This document shows, piece by piece, positions 18,864-26,984 of a stretch of DNA of 64,000 nt. This stretch comes from DATHTC01 sp963746805. GTDB lineage: Bacteria; Actinomycetota; Thermoleophilia; Gaiellales; Gaiellaceae. The stretch spans positions 1 to 64,000 of the forward strand of contig CAVVCQ010000008.1 of the NCBI GenBank assembly GCA_963746805.1, read 5' to 3'. The first letter of the stretch is position 1. Each line of letters starts with the position of its first letter. The position numbers and the translations under genes were made by a program. The notes under the pieces were generated by a model. It worked only from the letters and a program-made list of their open reading frames with translations. It ran no database searches and was not told where the DNA came from.

Positions 18864-19172
18864 TCGGCCGCGGCTGCCTTCTTCTCGGGTGCGGACGACT
18901 CGCTCGGACGACGACGACTCGCCGAGGACGACGACGAGTCGCTCGACGAGGACGAAGTCGAGTCGAGTCCCGTCCTTCGAGGGCTTGCGGCCCCCGCGCC
19001 CGTAGTCGGTCGAGTAGAAGCCGGAGCCCTTGTAGTGCACCGCCACCGGGTAGAGCACGCGCTCGACGGGGCTCGCGCCGCAGGTCTCGCACGTCTCGGG
19101 CTGCGGATCGGTCATCCGCTGGAACAACTCGAACGTGTGTCCGTTGGGGCAGCGGTACTCGTAAATCGGCAT
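18860..19172 (-). CDS. FmdB family zinc-ribbon protein with Ser-rich tail (one frameshift)
   Basis: Small FmdB/Cxxc_CxxC_SSSS family protein. ATG 19172 begins MPIYEYRCPNGHTFELFQRM, then PETCETCGASPVERVLYPVA with the second Cys pair, and FKG-like YKGSGFYSTDYGRGGRKPS. One base shift near 18970 restores a tail typical of the family, rich in Ser (STSSSSSDSSSSSASRRR), ending APEKKAAAAD at the TAG at 18860-18862. It probably binds zinc; the role of the family is poorly known. Its 5' end overlaps the possible upstream extension of the divergent membrane gene. Confidence 0.8.
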
Positions 19173-19269
19173 GGGGATCGCCAAAGCTAGCACTCCCCTC
19201 CGCCGGTACCGTCCCTCGCCAGTGGCACAGACGGCCCCGATCAGGACCACGCTGAAGAGGCCGGAACGC

Positions 19270-20886
19270 ATGGTCGGACGGCCGCTGTCGGAGCGGCTCG
19301 ACCGCGGCTACGGGGCCGTGGTCGCCGCAGCCGTGGCGGCAGTGGGCGCGTTCCTCGCGCTGCGGCTCACGGCGTGGCCCCCGCACGAGGACGAGACGCT
19401 CGCGCTCTTCGTCGGCCACGGATCGCTCGGCGACCTGGCCGACATCGTCCTCGGAGAGCGCGGCGGGGCGCCGCTGCACTACGTCTTCGCGTGGGCGGTG
19501 GCGCACCTCGGCGGCGGGCTCGGCGGGCTGCGGCTCGTCTCGGCGGTGTTCGCGCTCGCGTCGATCCCGCTCGCGGCCGAGCTCGTGCGCCGGCTGACCG
19601 ACCGGACGACCGCGGCGCTCGCGGCCGTGCTCGTGGCGGCGAACTGGGTGCTGCTCTTCCACGCCGTGTACGGGCGCATGTACGCCCTCTTCCTCTGCAC
19701 CAGCCTCCTGTCGATGCTCGCGCTCCTGTCGGCGCTCGACCGCGGCGGGCTGCGGCGTTGGGCGCTCTGGGCGGCCGCGATCCTGCTCTGCGTCGCCACC
19801 CACCCGTACGGCGCGCTCGTGCTCGCGTCGCAGGGCGTGTTCGTCCTGCTCGCTCGGGAGCGGCTCCGCGAGGCGATCCCGGCCGGGCTGGCGGTGTTGG
19901 TGCTCGGGATCCCGTTCTGGCTCGCCGACTTCGTGCTCGCCGGGCGCTTCGACGTCGGGGTCGGCGGCGGCGGCGCGAAGCTCGGCGGACCTGTCGCGGT
20001 GGCGGCGTACCTCGGCGACGTCGCGGCCGACTTCTCTGCGGGGCCGGTCGTGCTCCCGGTCGTGCTCGCGCTCGCCGGATTCGGCGGCTGGGTGCTGTGG
20101 CGCGATCGGCGGCGCGCGGCACTGCTCACGCTCGCGGTGATCGGGACGCCGACGCTCGCCTTCCTCGTCGCCCGCCTCGGCGCGTCGACCGCGCCGGAGA
20201 CGCGCCACCTGATCTTCGCGCTGCCGTTCTTCGCGATGCTCGTCGCGTCGGCGCTCGTCGCGATCGCGCGGAGCGGCCGAGCGGGTGCCGAGCGGACGGC
20301 GGTCGCCGCGGCCGCGCTCCTCGTCGTCGGCGGCGCGGTGTGGGCGTGGCAGAAGACTCCGTTGCTGTTCCGCGGCGCCCCGGAGTCGCAGATCGCGGGG
20401 CGCGAGGCCGCGGCCGACTGGCTCGCCGCGGCGGGCGCACCGAACGACGTGCTGCTCGGCTACGAGCCGGTGTACCTCGAGGCCTGGGAGCGGAACGGGG
20501 ACTTCTCGCGCGTCGTGCTCCCGCGCGCGGACGCGAAGCTCGCCGCGCAGACGCTGCGGGACGCGCCGCGCCCGCTCGGCCGCGGGATCTGGGTCTTCGA
20601 CGCGGCGGACACGACCAACGCGGACAAGGAACAGGCGATCGTGCGCCGCCTCCCGCGCGAGCCCGAGGCGTTCGAGGCGCGCACGTTCGGGCCGTACCTC
20701 GTGCTGCGGACGCGCGAGCCGGTGCGGACGCCGGAGCGCTGGGTCGAGCTCGCCGCGGCGGCGCAGGTGGCCGGGATGACGCTCGACATCGGCGACGCCG
20801 ACGTGAACTTCGCGACGGTCAACCGGGTCGCCGAGCGGCTCGGCTACGACCCGTCCGCGCGCTCGCGCTCGACGAGCTCCCGGTAG
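19270..20886 (+). CDS. GT-C type membrane glycosyltransferase (GT39/GT87-like)
   Basis: Polytopic protein of about 538 residues with roughly ten membrane helices. The first loop holds WPPHEDETLALFVGHGS, where the acidic pair resembles the catalytic Asp/Glu of GT-C enzymes that use lipid-linked sugars. Further features are LHYVFAWAVAHLGG, LFHAVYGRMYALFLCTSLLS and SLLSMLALLSALDRG. The C-terminal 170 residues are soluble (GYEPVYLEAWERNGDFSRVV). ATG 19270 is preferred over the earlier ATG 19171, which overlaps FmdB and would add 33 residues unlike a membrane N-terminus. It likely glycosylates proteins or wall polymers outside the cell; the substrate is unknown. Confidence 0.75.
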   Translation: MVGRPLSERLDRGYGAVVAAAVAAVGAFLALRLTAWPPHEDETLALFVGHGSLGDLADIVLGERGGAPLHYVFAWAVAHLGGGLGGLRLVSAVFALASIPLAAELVRRLTDRTTAALAAVLVAANWVLLFHAVYGRMYALFLCTSLLSMLALLSALDRGGLRRWALWAAAILLCVATHPYGALVLASQGVFVLLARERLREAIPAGLAVLVLGIPFWLADFVLAGRFDVGVGGGGAKLGGPVAVAAYLGDVAADFSAGPVVLPVVLALAGFGGWVLWRDRRRAALLTLAVIGTPTLAFLVARLGASTAPETRHLIFALPFFAMLVASALVAIARSGRAGAERTAVAAAALLVVGGAVWAWQKTPLLFRGAPESQIAGREAAADWLAAAGAPNDVLLGYEPVYLEAWERNGDFSRVVLPRADAKLAAQTLRDAPRPLGRGIWVFDAADTTNADKEQAIVRRLPREPEAFEARTFGPYLVLRTREPVRTPERWVELAAAAQVAGMTLDIGDADVNFATVNRVAERLGYDPSARSRSTSSR

Positions 20887-21050
20887 CACGGCGCGCCCTC
20901 GAAGGCGGCGAGCCCGGCCGGGGTCTGGCGCGGCCTCGACCGCGGCCGGAGGCGGCGGCCCGCGGCGACGGCGGCACCGGCGCCGACGATCCCGCCGATG
21001 ACGAACGACCGCATCCGGTCGCGCTTCCGCGTCCTCGACTCGCCGTCCAT
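20844..21050 (-). CDS. small membrane protein, hypothetical
   Basis: A 68-residue frame starting at ATG 21050: a basic N-terminus (SRTRKRDRMR), one Gly/Ala-rich helix SFVIGGIVGAGAAVAAGRRL, and a basic then acidic tail ending YRELVERERADGS. It overlaps the last 43 bases of the GT-C gene and is divergent from psuK with 18 bases between. The hydrophobic helix with flanking charges makes it credible; no family is recognised. Confidence 0.45.
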   Translation of the reverse strand: MDGESRTRKRDRMRSFVIGGIVGAGAAVAAGRRLRPRSRPRQTPAGLAAFEGAPCYRELVERERADGS

Positions 21051-21068
21051 CGGCAGGATCCTACGTCG

Positions 21069-21872
21069 ATGCTCGTCTGCACGATCGGCGACCTCCTGCT
21101 CGACGTGATCGTCCGTCTCGACGCGCCGATCGCGTCGGACACCGACACGGACGCGCGCACGTCCGTCGGCGCCGGCGGCCAGGCGGCGAACGTGGCGGCC
21201 TGGGTGGTGGCGCTGGGCGACCGGGCGCGGTTCCTCGGGAAGCGCGCGCGCGACCCGGCCGGTCGCGTGATCGCCGAGGGCCTGACGGCGCGGGGCGTGG
21301 AGGTCGCCGGGCCGGAGGTCGACGCGGGAACCGGGACGATCGTGTCGCTCTCCCACGGCGACGGCACCCGCTCGATGCTCTCCGACCGCGGCGTCGCGCC
21401 CACCTTCGCGCCCGACGAGCTCGACCCCGCCTGGCTCGAGGGCTGCGACTGGCTCCACGTCCCCGTCTACTCGCTCGCGCGCGAGCCGCTGCGGTCGACG
21501 GCCGCCGCGGCGGCCGCGCTCGCGCCACGGGTCAGCGTCGACCTCTCCTCCACCGCCGCGATCGAGGAGCTCGGCGTGGACACGCTGCGGGCGCTGCTCG
21601 AGGAGCTCCGGCCGGCGCTGGTCCTCGCCTCGGAGGCAGAGGCGGCGCTCGTGGGCGCGGTCGAGGCGGACACGGTCGTCGTCCACGGCGCGGGCGGCTG
21701 CGTCGTGCGCGACCGCGGCGGCACCCACGAACACGCCGCGGAGCCTGTCGAGGTCGTCGACGCCACCGGCGCCGGCGACGCGTTCGCGGCCGGCTTCCTG
21801 CTCGGCGGCTCCGAGATGGCGCTGCGCGCCGGGGCACGATGCGTGGGGCAGATGGGAGCGATGCCGCGATGA
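21069..21872 (+). CDS. psuK: PfkB family kinase, probable pseudouridine kinase
   Basis: Ribokinase/PfkB-fold kinase, expected to phosphorylate pseudouridine at O5'. ATG 21069 opens VCTIGDLLLDVIVRLDAPI; SVGAGGQAANVAAWVVALGD is the N-terminal PfkB signature, and EVVDATGAGDAFAAGFLLGG the C-terminal one, with the catalytic Asp in GAGDAF. Its stop overlaps the start of the glycosidase gene as ATGA. That coupling to PsuG is the main reason for the pseudouridine assignment; by sequence alone it could be another sugar or nucleoside kinase. Confidence 0.82.
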   Translation: MLVCTIGDLLLDVIVRLDAPIASDTDTDARTSVGAGGQAANVAAWVVALGDRARFLGKRARDPAGRVIAEGLTARGVEVAGPEVDAGTGTIVSLSHGDGTRSMLSDRGVAPTFAPDELDPAWLEGCDWLHVPVYSLAREPLRSTAAAAAALAPRVSVDLSSTAAIEELGVDTLRALLEELRPALVLASEAEAALVGAVEADTVVVHGAGGCVVRDRGGTHEHAAEPVEVVDATGAGDAFAAGFLLGGSEMALRAGARCVGQMGAMPR

Positions 21873-22771
21873 CGCTGATCCATGTGAGCGATGAGGTGCG
21901 CGAGGCGCTCGCCGCCGGGCAGCCGGTGGTCGCGCTCGAGACGACGCTGGTCGCGCACGGCTTCCCGGCGCCGCAGGGGGTCGAGGTCGGGCTCGCGAGC
22001 GAGCGCCGCGTCCGCGAGGCCGGCGCCGTCCCGGCGACGATCGGCGTCCTCGACGGCCAGATCCGGGTCGGCCTGACGGAGGCCGAGCTCCACCGCTTCA
22101 CGCCGGACGCGCGCAAGTGCGGGCCCCGCGACCTGGCCGCGGCGGCGGTGCAGGGCGTCGTCGGCGGGACGACGGTCGGCGGCACGGTCGCCGTCGCCGG
22201 CTCGGTCGGGATCCGCTTCATGGGCACCGGCGGCCTCGGCGGTGTGCACCGCGGCTGGCCGCGCCCGCCCGACGTCTCGGCCGACCTGGGCGAGCTCGCA
22301 CGGACGGAGGTGCTCGTCGTCTCCTCCGGCATCAAGTCACTGCTGGACGTGCCGTCGACGACGGAGCTGCTCGAGACGCTCGGCGTGCCGGTGCTCGGCT
22401 TCCGCACGGACGAGCTGCCGTTGTTCTACGCGGCGCGGGGCGGCCCGCCCGTGTCCGCCCGGGTCGAGTCCGCCGACGAGGCGGCGCGGATCGCGCGCGC
22501 GCACTGGACGCTCGGCCGCGCCGCGCTCGTGCTCGCGCGCCCGCCCGTCGAGAGCCTGGACGACGTCGAGCCGCTGATCGAGCGCGCGCTCGCCGCGGCG
22601 GCCGAGCAGGACGTGACGGGACAGGCGGTGACGCCGTTCGTGCTCGCGTTCCTCCACCGCGAGAGCGGCGGACGGACGGAGCGGGCGAACCTCGACCTGA
22701 TCGCGGACAACGTCGCCCTCGCAGGCGAGGTCGCGGTCGCCTACGCCGCGCTCTCGTCCAGCTCGCAGTAG
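21869..22771 (+). CDS. psuG: pseudouridine-5'-phosphate glycosidase
   Basis: Splits pseudouridine 5'-phosphate to uracil and ribose 5-phosphate, completing catabolism of this modified nucleoside from RNA turnover. The product of 300 residues (indigoidine synthase A fold) has VALETTLVAHGFPAPQG near the start, VGGTTVGGTVAVAGSVGIRF with the catalytic-lysine region altered in local context, and SSGIKSLLDVPSTTELLETL containing the conserved Lys. ATG 21869 is chosen over 21839 because it overlaps the psuK stop. The end overlaps the convergent MarR gene by 31 bases. Confidence 0.92.
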   Translation: MTLIHVSDEVREALAAGQPVVALETTLVAHGFPAPQGVEVGLASERRVREAGAVPATIGVLDGQIRVGLTEAELHRFTPDARKCGPRDLAAAAVQGVVGGTTVGGTVAVAGSVGIRFMGTGGLGGVHRGWPRPPDVSADLGELARTEVLVVSSGIKSLLDVPSTTELLETLGVPVLGFRTDELPLFYAARGGPPVSARVESADEAARIARAHWTLGRAALVLARPPVESLDDVEPLIERALAAAAEQDVTGQAVTPFVLAFLHRESGGRTERANLDLIADNVALAGEVAVAYAALSSSSQ

Positions 22772-23227
22772 CCGCCGACGCTCGGGAGCCGCCCGAGGAG
22801 GTCGGCGAGCGAGCGCACCTCGGCGTCGGTCAGCCGCTCCTCGAACAGGGCGCGGATCCCCTCGACGTGCGTGCACTTGGCCGCCTCGAATCGCTCGCGG
22901 CCCACGTCGGTGAGGACGGCGTAGGTCACGCGCGCGTCGCTCTCGCACGACCGCTTCGCGACGAGCCCGGCGGTCTCGAGACCGTCGAGGAGCCGGGTCA
23001 CGCCGGAGGCCGTGAGGAGGAGCTTCTCGGCGAGATCGACGCGCCGCATGCCGTCGGAGTTGTTCGACAGGTGGAGCAGCGCCTCGTAGTCGTTGATCGA
23101 CAGCCCGTGCTCGGCGAGCAGGCCGGCGCTGAGCGCGCGGGTCGCCGCAGCGTGCGCGCGCAGCAGCCCGACCCAGGCCTCGAGGGCGGGCGGCAGAAGC
23201 TTGCTCTGTCGATACTTGACGACTCAC
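22741..23227 (-). CDS. MarR family transcriptional regulator
   Basis: Winged-helix regulator of about 155 residues. The core reads LPPALEAWVGLLRAHAAATR, LSINDYEALLHLSNNSDGMR, then the recognition region DLAEKLLLTASGVTRLLDGL and wing KRSCESDARVTYAVLTDVGR; it ends VGGYCELDESAA. The frame has no ATG or GTG before residue 50 or so. The only good start (GTG 23227) lies in another frame, so one base error near 23210 or a rare start codon is likely. Divergent from yceI across a 58-base gap with an inverted repeat, it probably represses both. Confidence 0.85.
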
Positions 23228-23244
23228 GTTTCTTTGCTACCTTT

Positions 23245-23260
23245 GCTTGCGCACACAAGC
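23245..23260. promoter_or_regulatory. inverted-repeat operator between marR and yceI
   Basis: GCTTG, six bases, CAAGC form a perfect 5-bp-arm dyad in the divergent gap. Its size and place suit a MarR dimer that represses both its own gene and yceI. Binding is inferred from position only. Confidence 0.5.
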
Positions 23261-23285
23261 TTACCCGAAAGAAGCGAGGTTTCCA

Positions 23286-23834
23286 ATGAGCACGACCCAG
23301 AGCCACACCGTCCTCCCCACCGGAACGTGGAACGCGGACGCGGTCCACTCCCAGATCGGCTTCGAGATCGCCTACATGGGCGGCACGTTCCGCGGGACGT
23401 TCTCGCCGTTCGCCGCGTCGCTCGAGGTCGGCGAGGACGGGCAGGCGCACCTCGAGGGCACGACGCAGGTCGCGAACGTGAAGGTGCAGGACCCGAACCT
23501 CGAGGCGCACCTCCAGACCCCGGACTTCTTCGACGCCGAGCGGCACCCCGAGCTGCGCTTCGTCTCGGACGACATCGTGCGCGACGGAGACGCGGTCACG
23601 ATCCGCGGCGACCTGACGATCCGCGGCACGACCCAGTCGGTCGAGCTCGCCGGCACGCTCCAGGACGGCATCGCCGACGCCTACGGCGGCGAGCGCATCC
23701 GGTTCTCGCTCGAGGGCACGATCGACCGCTCGCAGTTCGGCGTGAGCTGGAACACGCCGCTCCCGAGCGGCGACCCGGCGCTCGCGCAGGACGTCGTGCT
23801 GACCACCGAGCTCTCGCTCGTCAAGGCGCAGTAG
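23286..23834 (+). CDS. YceI family protein
   Basis: Lipocalin-like YceI fold (182 residues), often binding isoprenoid or other lipids. ATG 23286 is preceded by GAAGCGAGG. Characteristic pieces are TGTWNADAVHSQIGFEIAYM, VQDPNLEAHLQTPDFFDAER and DLTIRGTTQSVELAGTL. There is no signal peptide, so this is a cytoplasmic version, as is common in actinobacteria. It is the target of the adjacent MarR regulator by context and is followed after 7 bases by the flavin reductase, likely one operon. Confidence 0.92.
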   Translation: MSTTQSHTVLPTGTWNADAVHSQIGFEIAYMGGTFRGTFSPFAASLEVGEDGQAHLEGTTQVANVKVQDPNLEAHLQTPDFFDAERHPELRFVSDDIVRDGDAVTIRGDLTIRGTTQSVELAGTLQDGIADAYGGERIRFSLEGTIDRSQFGVSWNTPLPSGDPALAQDVVLTTELSLVKAQ

Positions 23835-23841
23835 GGCCGCC

Positions 23842-24399
23842 GTGCGGATCCTCGGCGTCTCCGGCAGCCTGCGGGACGACTCGCACAACACCCTGCTCCT
23901 GCGGGAGGCGGCCGAGCTCTTCGACCCCGAGGTCGAGTTCGAGCTCTTCGACGGCCTCAAGGACGTGCCGCCGTACGACGAGGACGACGACGTCGGCGAC
24001 GGCCCCGCGGGCGCGGCTCGGTTCCGGGCCGCGCTCGCGGAGGCCGACGGCGTCCTCATCGCCACGCCCGAGTACAACTCGAGCATCCCGGGCCAGCTGA
24101 AGAACGCGCTGGACTGGGCCTCGCGGCCGCTCGCGACGAACCCCCTCCGCAACGTCCCCGTCGCGGTCGTCGGCGCCAGCAACGGCGCGTTCGGCGCGGT
24201 GTGGGCGCAGGCCGAGACGCGGAAGGTCCTCGCCGCCATGGGCGCACGCGTCGTCGGGGACGAGGTGCCCGTCGGACGCGCCTCGGCCCGGCTCGCAGAC
24301 GACGGACGGCTGCTCGACGGGGAACTCGAGGAGCGCGTCCGCGACCTCCTCTCCGACCTCGTCGCGGCCGTCGAGGAACGGGCCGCGCTCGCCGCCTAG
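23842..24399 (+). CDS. NADPH-dependent FMN reductase
   Basis: Flavodoxin-fold reductase of 185 residues. GTG 23842 opens RILGVSGSLRDDSHNTLLLR, the FMN phosphate loop (GSLRxxS). IATPEYNSSIPGQLKNALDW is the family signature that packs on the isoalloxazine ring. The end, ERVRDLLSDLVAAVEERAAL, is helical. It lies 7 bases after yceI, so it probably shares the MarR-controlled transcript. Role: quinone or azo reduction or flavin supply under redox stress. Confidence 0.92.
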   Translation: MRILGVSGSLRDDSHNTLLLREAAELFDPEVEFELFDGLKDVPPYDEDDDVGDGPAGAARFRAALAEADGVLIATPEYNSSIPGQLKNALDWASRPLATNPLRNVPVAVVGASNGAFGAVWAQAETRKVLAAMGARVVGDEVPVGRASARLADDGRLLDGELEERVRDLLSDLVAAVEERAALAA

Positions 24400-24431
24400 A
24401 TCCGGGCGCGTGCGAGGCGTACCCTCGAGGG

Positions 24432-24893
24432 GTGCGCCGCATCCTCGCGCTCGCCGTCCTCTCGGCCGTCGCGGTCGTCGCCGCGACGCTCGCGCAGGCC
24501 CAGACGAAGGCGACGCCGAAGCCCCTCCCCGGGCTGCCGCAGTGGACGGCCGGCTACACGGCCTGGGCGAAGGTGAACCGCGCGCCCATCCCCGCGCGTC
24601 CGAGCGACGCACACCGCGGGACGAAGAACGTCTATGCCTCGAAGCGGGCGCGGAGCGGCCGCTACCCGGTCGGGACCGTGATCGTGAAGGAGGTCCGCCG
24701 TCCCGGGACGAGCTACGTCGGGGTGATCGCGGCGATGCGGAAGCTCCCGAACCGGCGCGCGAACAACGGCTGGGAGATGATCGAGTGGGACCGCACCTCG
24801 GCGCGTGGCCGCTTCGGCATCCTCGCCCAGGGTGCGATCTGCTACGGCTGCCACATCGGGGCGAAGCCCGACTACGTGTTCACGAAGCGCTAG
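24432..24893 (+). CDS. cytochrome P460-like secreted protein with CxxCH
   Basis: GTG 24432 starts a signal peptide (RRILALAVLSAVAVVAATLA, cut near AQA). The mature 130 residues contain YASKRARSGRYPVGTVIVKE and NNGWEMIEWDRTSARGRFG, then ICYGCHIGAKPDYVFTK. The terminal CxxCH haem site followed by a short DYVF tail matches the cytochrome P460 family of monohaem c-type proteins. Probably an extracytoplasmic redox protein. The start lies 32 bases after the flavin reductase, possibly the same transcript. Confidence 0.75.
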   Translation: MRRILALAVLSAVAVVAATLAQAQTKATPKPLPGLPQWTAGYTAWAKVNRAPIPARPSDAHRGTKNVYASKRARSGRYPVGTVIVKEVRRPGTSYVGVIAAMRKLPNRRANNGWEMIEWDRTSARGRFGILAQGAICYGCHIGAKPDYVFTKR

Positions 24894-24897
24894 CGGA

Positions 24898-25737
24898 CTA
24901 GCTCTCGCGGCCGCAGTGCCGCAGCGCGTTCAGGCAGGAGGCGACGAGCCGCTCGAGCTCGCCCTGACGCCAGGCATTGAAGAAGTCGGCGTGCGCGGAG
25001 TAGACGCCCGTGGACGAGAGCGCGAGGCCCGCGCCGCCGAGGTCGCGGTAGCGCGTGATCACCGTGAGCGCCGGCAGCGCCGCCGGATGCGTCCGCGGGC
25101 AGCGGCCGCGCATCGGGTACGCGACGTGGCTCTGGTGGTCGGGGCTGTCGAGCCGGCGCCCGTCCCAGCAGCTCGGGAAGGTGACGTGCAGCCGGAGCGT
25201 CGTCGCGCGCCCGGCCGGGCACGACGGCGGCTCGGAGGACGGCGGGATCCCCGCCGCGACACCGCAGTTCCAGAACGTGACGCGCCGCGCCTGCGCGGTC
25301 GTCGCCTTCGCGTCGCCGGCGATCATGCGGAAGTTCGGCGGGAAGGCCTGCACGGGCTCGAGCGTGCGCCGGCGGTAGTACACGGTCGCGCCGAGCGGCT
25401 CGAGCGCGCGGCCGTCGCGCAGCAGCGTCGGCACCCAGTACGCGGCGGTGTCGTCCGCGCGGCGGCACGTCGTCCCCGCGGCGAGCAGCGACCGGTACGT
25501 CGAGGAGGCGCTGGTGGAGCGGTTGCCGACGAAGCTGTGGTCGTGCGAGGCGCCCGGACGGCCGGGGGAGACGATCGGGTCGTCGGGCGCGCGGTGGCTG
25601 AAGCCGCAGGCGCTGACGAAGTTCACGCCCTGGAGCGCGCGGACGCTCTTCGCCCGCTCCCCGCCCGTGCCGGCGAGGGCGACGCCCGCCACGAGCGGGA
25701 CGAGCGCAACGGCGACGAGCAGGACCGTGCGGCGCAT
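24898..25737 (-). CDS. DUF1996 domain secreted protein
   Basis: ATG 25737 starts a signal peptide (RRTVLLVAVALVPLVAGVALA). The DUF1996 domain fills the rest: NFVSACGFSHRAPDDPIV, ASHDHSFVGNRSTSASSTYR, AYWVPTLLRDGRALEPLGAT, FWNCG, TFPSCWDGRRLDSPDHQSHV and AYPMRGRCPRTHPAALPALT. Conserved His and Cys pairs suggest a disulphide-stabilised extracellular fold. The family is known from fungi and actinobacteria, with no settled function. The stop nearly abuts that of the convergent P460 gene. Confidence 0.85.
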   Translation of the reverse strand: MRRTVLLVAVALVPLVAGVALAGTGGERAKSVRALQGVNFVSACGFSHRAPDDPIVSPGRPGASHDHSFVGNRSTSASSTYRSLLAAGTTCRRADDTAAYWVPTLLRDGRALEPLGATVYYRRRTLEPVQAFPPNFRMIAGDAKATTAQARRVTFWNCGVAAGIPPSSEPPSCPAGRATTLRLHVTFPSCWDGRRLDSPDHQSHVAYPMRGRCPRTHPAALPALTVITRYRDLGGAGLALSSTGVYSAHADFFNAWRQGELERLVASCLNALRHCGRES

Positions 25738-25793
25738 CGGGCGGAGTATCCGACCCGTGAATGTCAGGCGCGACGTAAAGCGCACGTAAAACG

Positions 25794-25988
25794 TCAGCGG
25801 CGGCGCAGCAGCCAGTAGCGGACGAAGTAGACCGGCACCACGATCCCCGCGGCGAGGAACGCGGCCACTCCCCACGCTGTCGCGTGCTTCGAGCCGTGCC
25901 GCTGCGCGTGCATGAAGACGAGCAGGAACGCCGCCGACCACACGAGCAGAAGCGCCGCGATCTCTCCTGCGGAGAGGTTCTCGAACAG
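25794..25988 (-). CDS. small two-helix membrane protein, hypothetical
   Basis: About 64 residues: ENLSAGEIAALLLVWSAAFL is helix 1, a His/Arg-rich loop MHAQRHGSKHATAW follows, and GVAAFLAAGIVVPVYFVRYW is helix 2, ending LLRRR at 25794. No ATG or GTG lies in the right place; CTG 25988 is the first start-like codon, or GTG 25998 with one base error. It lies just downstream of the GYD gene on the same strand. No family recognised. Confidence 0.5.
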   Translation of the reverse strand: MFENLSAGEIAALLLVWSAAFLLVFMHAQRHGSKHATAWGVAAFLAAGIVVPVYFVRYWLLRRR

Positions 25989-26008
25989 CCCACTCCACGC
26001 GAGGCGTC

Positions 26009-26296
26009 CTACTGCTCGAGCGTCCGGAGGAACTCGTCGATCGGGAGCGCCGGCAGCGTCTGGAGCTTCGCGCTTCCGCGGGCGCCGAGGGCGACCGAGA
26101 CGCGCGCGATCGTCTCCACGTCCGGGGCCTCGACGATGTTCACGAAGTCGAACTCGCCCAGCGTCGCCCACTGGTGGAGGACGCGCGCGCCGAGCTCCTC
26201 GACGTCCTGGTTGACCGCGCGCAGCCGGTCAGGGTTCGACTTGAGCGTCTGGACGCCCTGTGCGGTGAGCGTCGTCAGCAGGATGTAGGTCGGCAC
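26009..26296 (-). CDS. GYD domain protein
   Basis: A 95-residue protein starting at GTG 26296, after GAGGAGG. TYILLTTLTAQGVQTLKSNP, QWATLGEFDFVNIVEAPD and LGARGSAKLQTLPAL match the GYD domain (ferredoxin-like fold, named for a Gly-Tyr-Asp element, here GEFDF). The family is small, cytosolic and of unknown function. It overlaps the 3' end of the membrane protein gene, so the two are probably translated together. Confidence 0.85.
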   Translation of the reverse strand: MPTYILLTTLTAQGVQTLKSNPDRLRAVNQDVEELGARVLHQWATLGEFDFVNIVEAPDVETIARVSVALGARGSAKLQTLPALPIDEFLRTLEQ

Positions 26297-26984
26297 GGCT
26301 CGTCGTCCTCCTCACTCGCGTCCTCGTCGACGGGCCGGAGTCTACGACTCTCGCCGCCTGGTCGACGTAGAGGAGCGCCGAGCCGAGGAAGAGCACCGGC
26401 GCGACGACCACGTCGGAGAGGAACGCGGCCACCGCCTCGGTCTGCTCGCCCTGGCCGCGGAGGAGGACGGCGAGCCCGAAGCGGGCGATGAAGTACACGA
26501 TCGCGAGCGCGGCCAGCGCGCCGAGCGCGTGGACGAAGTCGGCGAGGCCGAGGCGCACGCCGCGGCGGAGGGCGGCCCGCGGGCCGAGGCCCTCGACGAG
26601 GATCGCCGGCACGGCGAGGCCGACGGCCGCGAACCAGGCGAGCCCGGGGAGGACGAACGCGGTCACGAGGAACGGGAACGGGAGGAAGACGACGGCGCCG
26701 AAGGCGAGGGCGAGCGCGAAACGCCGCGACTCCCGCGGGACGTCGAGCACGAGCGCGCACGCGGCCACGTAGGCGCCGGTGATGAGCACGGCGCCGCCGA
26801 GCACGGCCGCAACGAAGCTCCACGGCCGCTCGAACTGCGCGACGACGAGGTCGAGCGTCGCCACCGGGACGCCGACGAGCAGCGCGGCGAGCAGGAACCG
26901 CCGCCCGTACGCTCGGATGCTCTCGCCGATGAGCTGGCCGACCGTCCGCTCGGCCGGCGGCAGTGGCTCGGGCCGCGCGGTCAC
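26229..26984 (-). CDS. multi-pass membrane protein, hypothetical
   Basis: GTG 26984 overlaps the stop of the saccharopine dehydrogenase-like gene (GTGA). It opens PAERTVGQLIGESIRAYGRR, then about six helices: LLAALLVGVPVATLDLVVAQ, FVAAVLGGAVLITGAYVAAC, VVFLPFPFLVTAFVLPGLAW, VGLAVPAILVEGL, ALGALAALAIVYFIARFG and VVAPVLFLGSALLYVDQAAR. It resembles the glycerophosphodiesterase-type membrane domain in layout. The nominal stop at 26229 lies inside the GYD gene; a natural acidic end (DEDASEEDDEP) in another frame stops at 26275, so the last 30 residues are doubtful. Confidence 0.65.
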   Translation of the reverse strand: MTARPEPLPPAERTVGQLIGESIRAYGRRFLLAALLVGVPVATLDLVVAQFERPWSFVAAVLGGAVLITGAYVAACALVLDVPRESRRFALALAFGAVVFLPFPFLVTAFVLPGLAWFAAVGLAVPAILVEGLGPRAALRRGVRLGLADFVHALGALAALAIVYFIARFGLAVLLRGQGEQTEAVAAFLSDVVVAPVLFLGSALLYVDQAARVVDSGPSTRTRVRRTTSRADLHPADDAHRTGRPDAQVEP

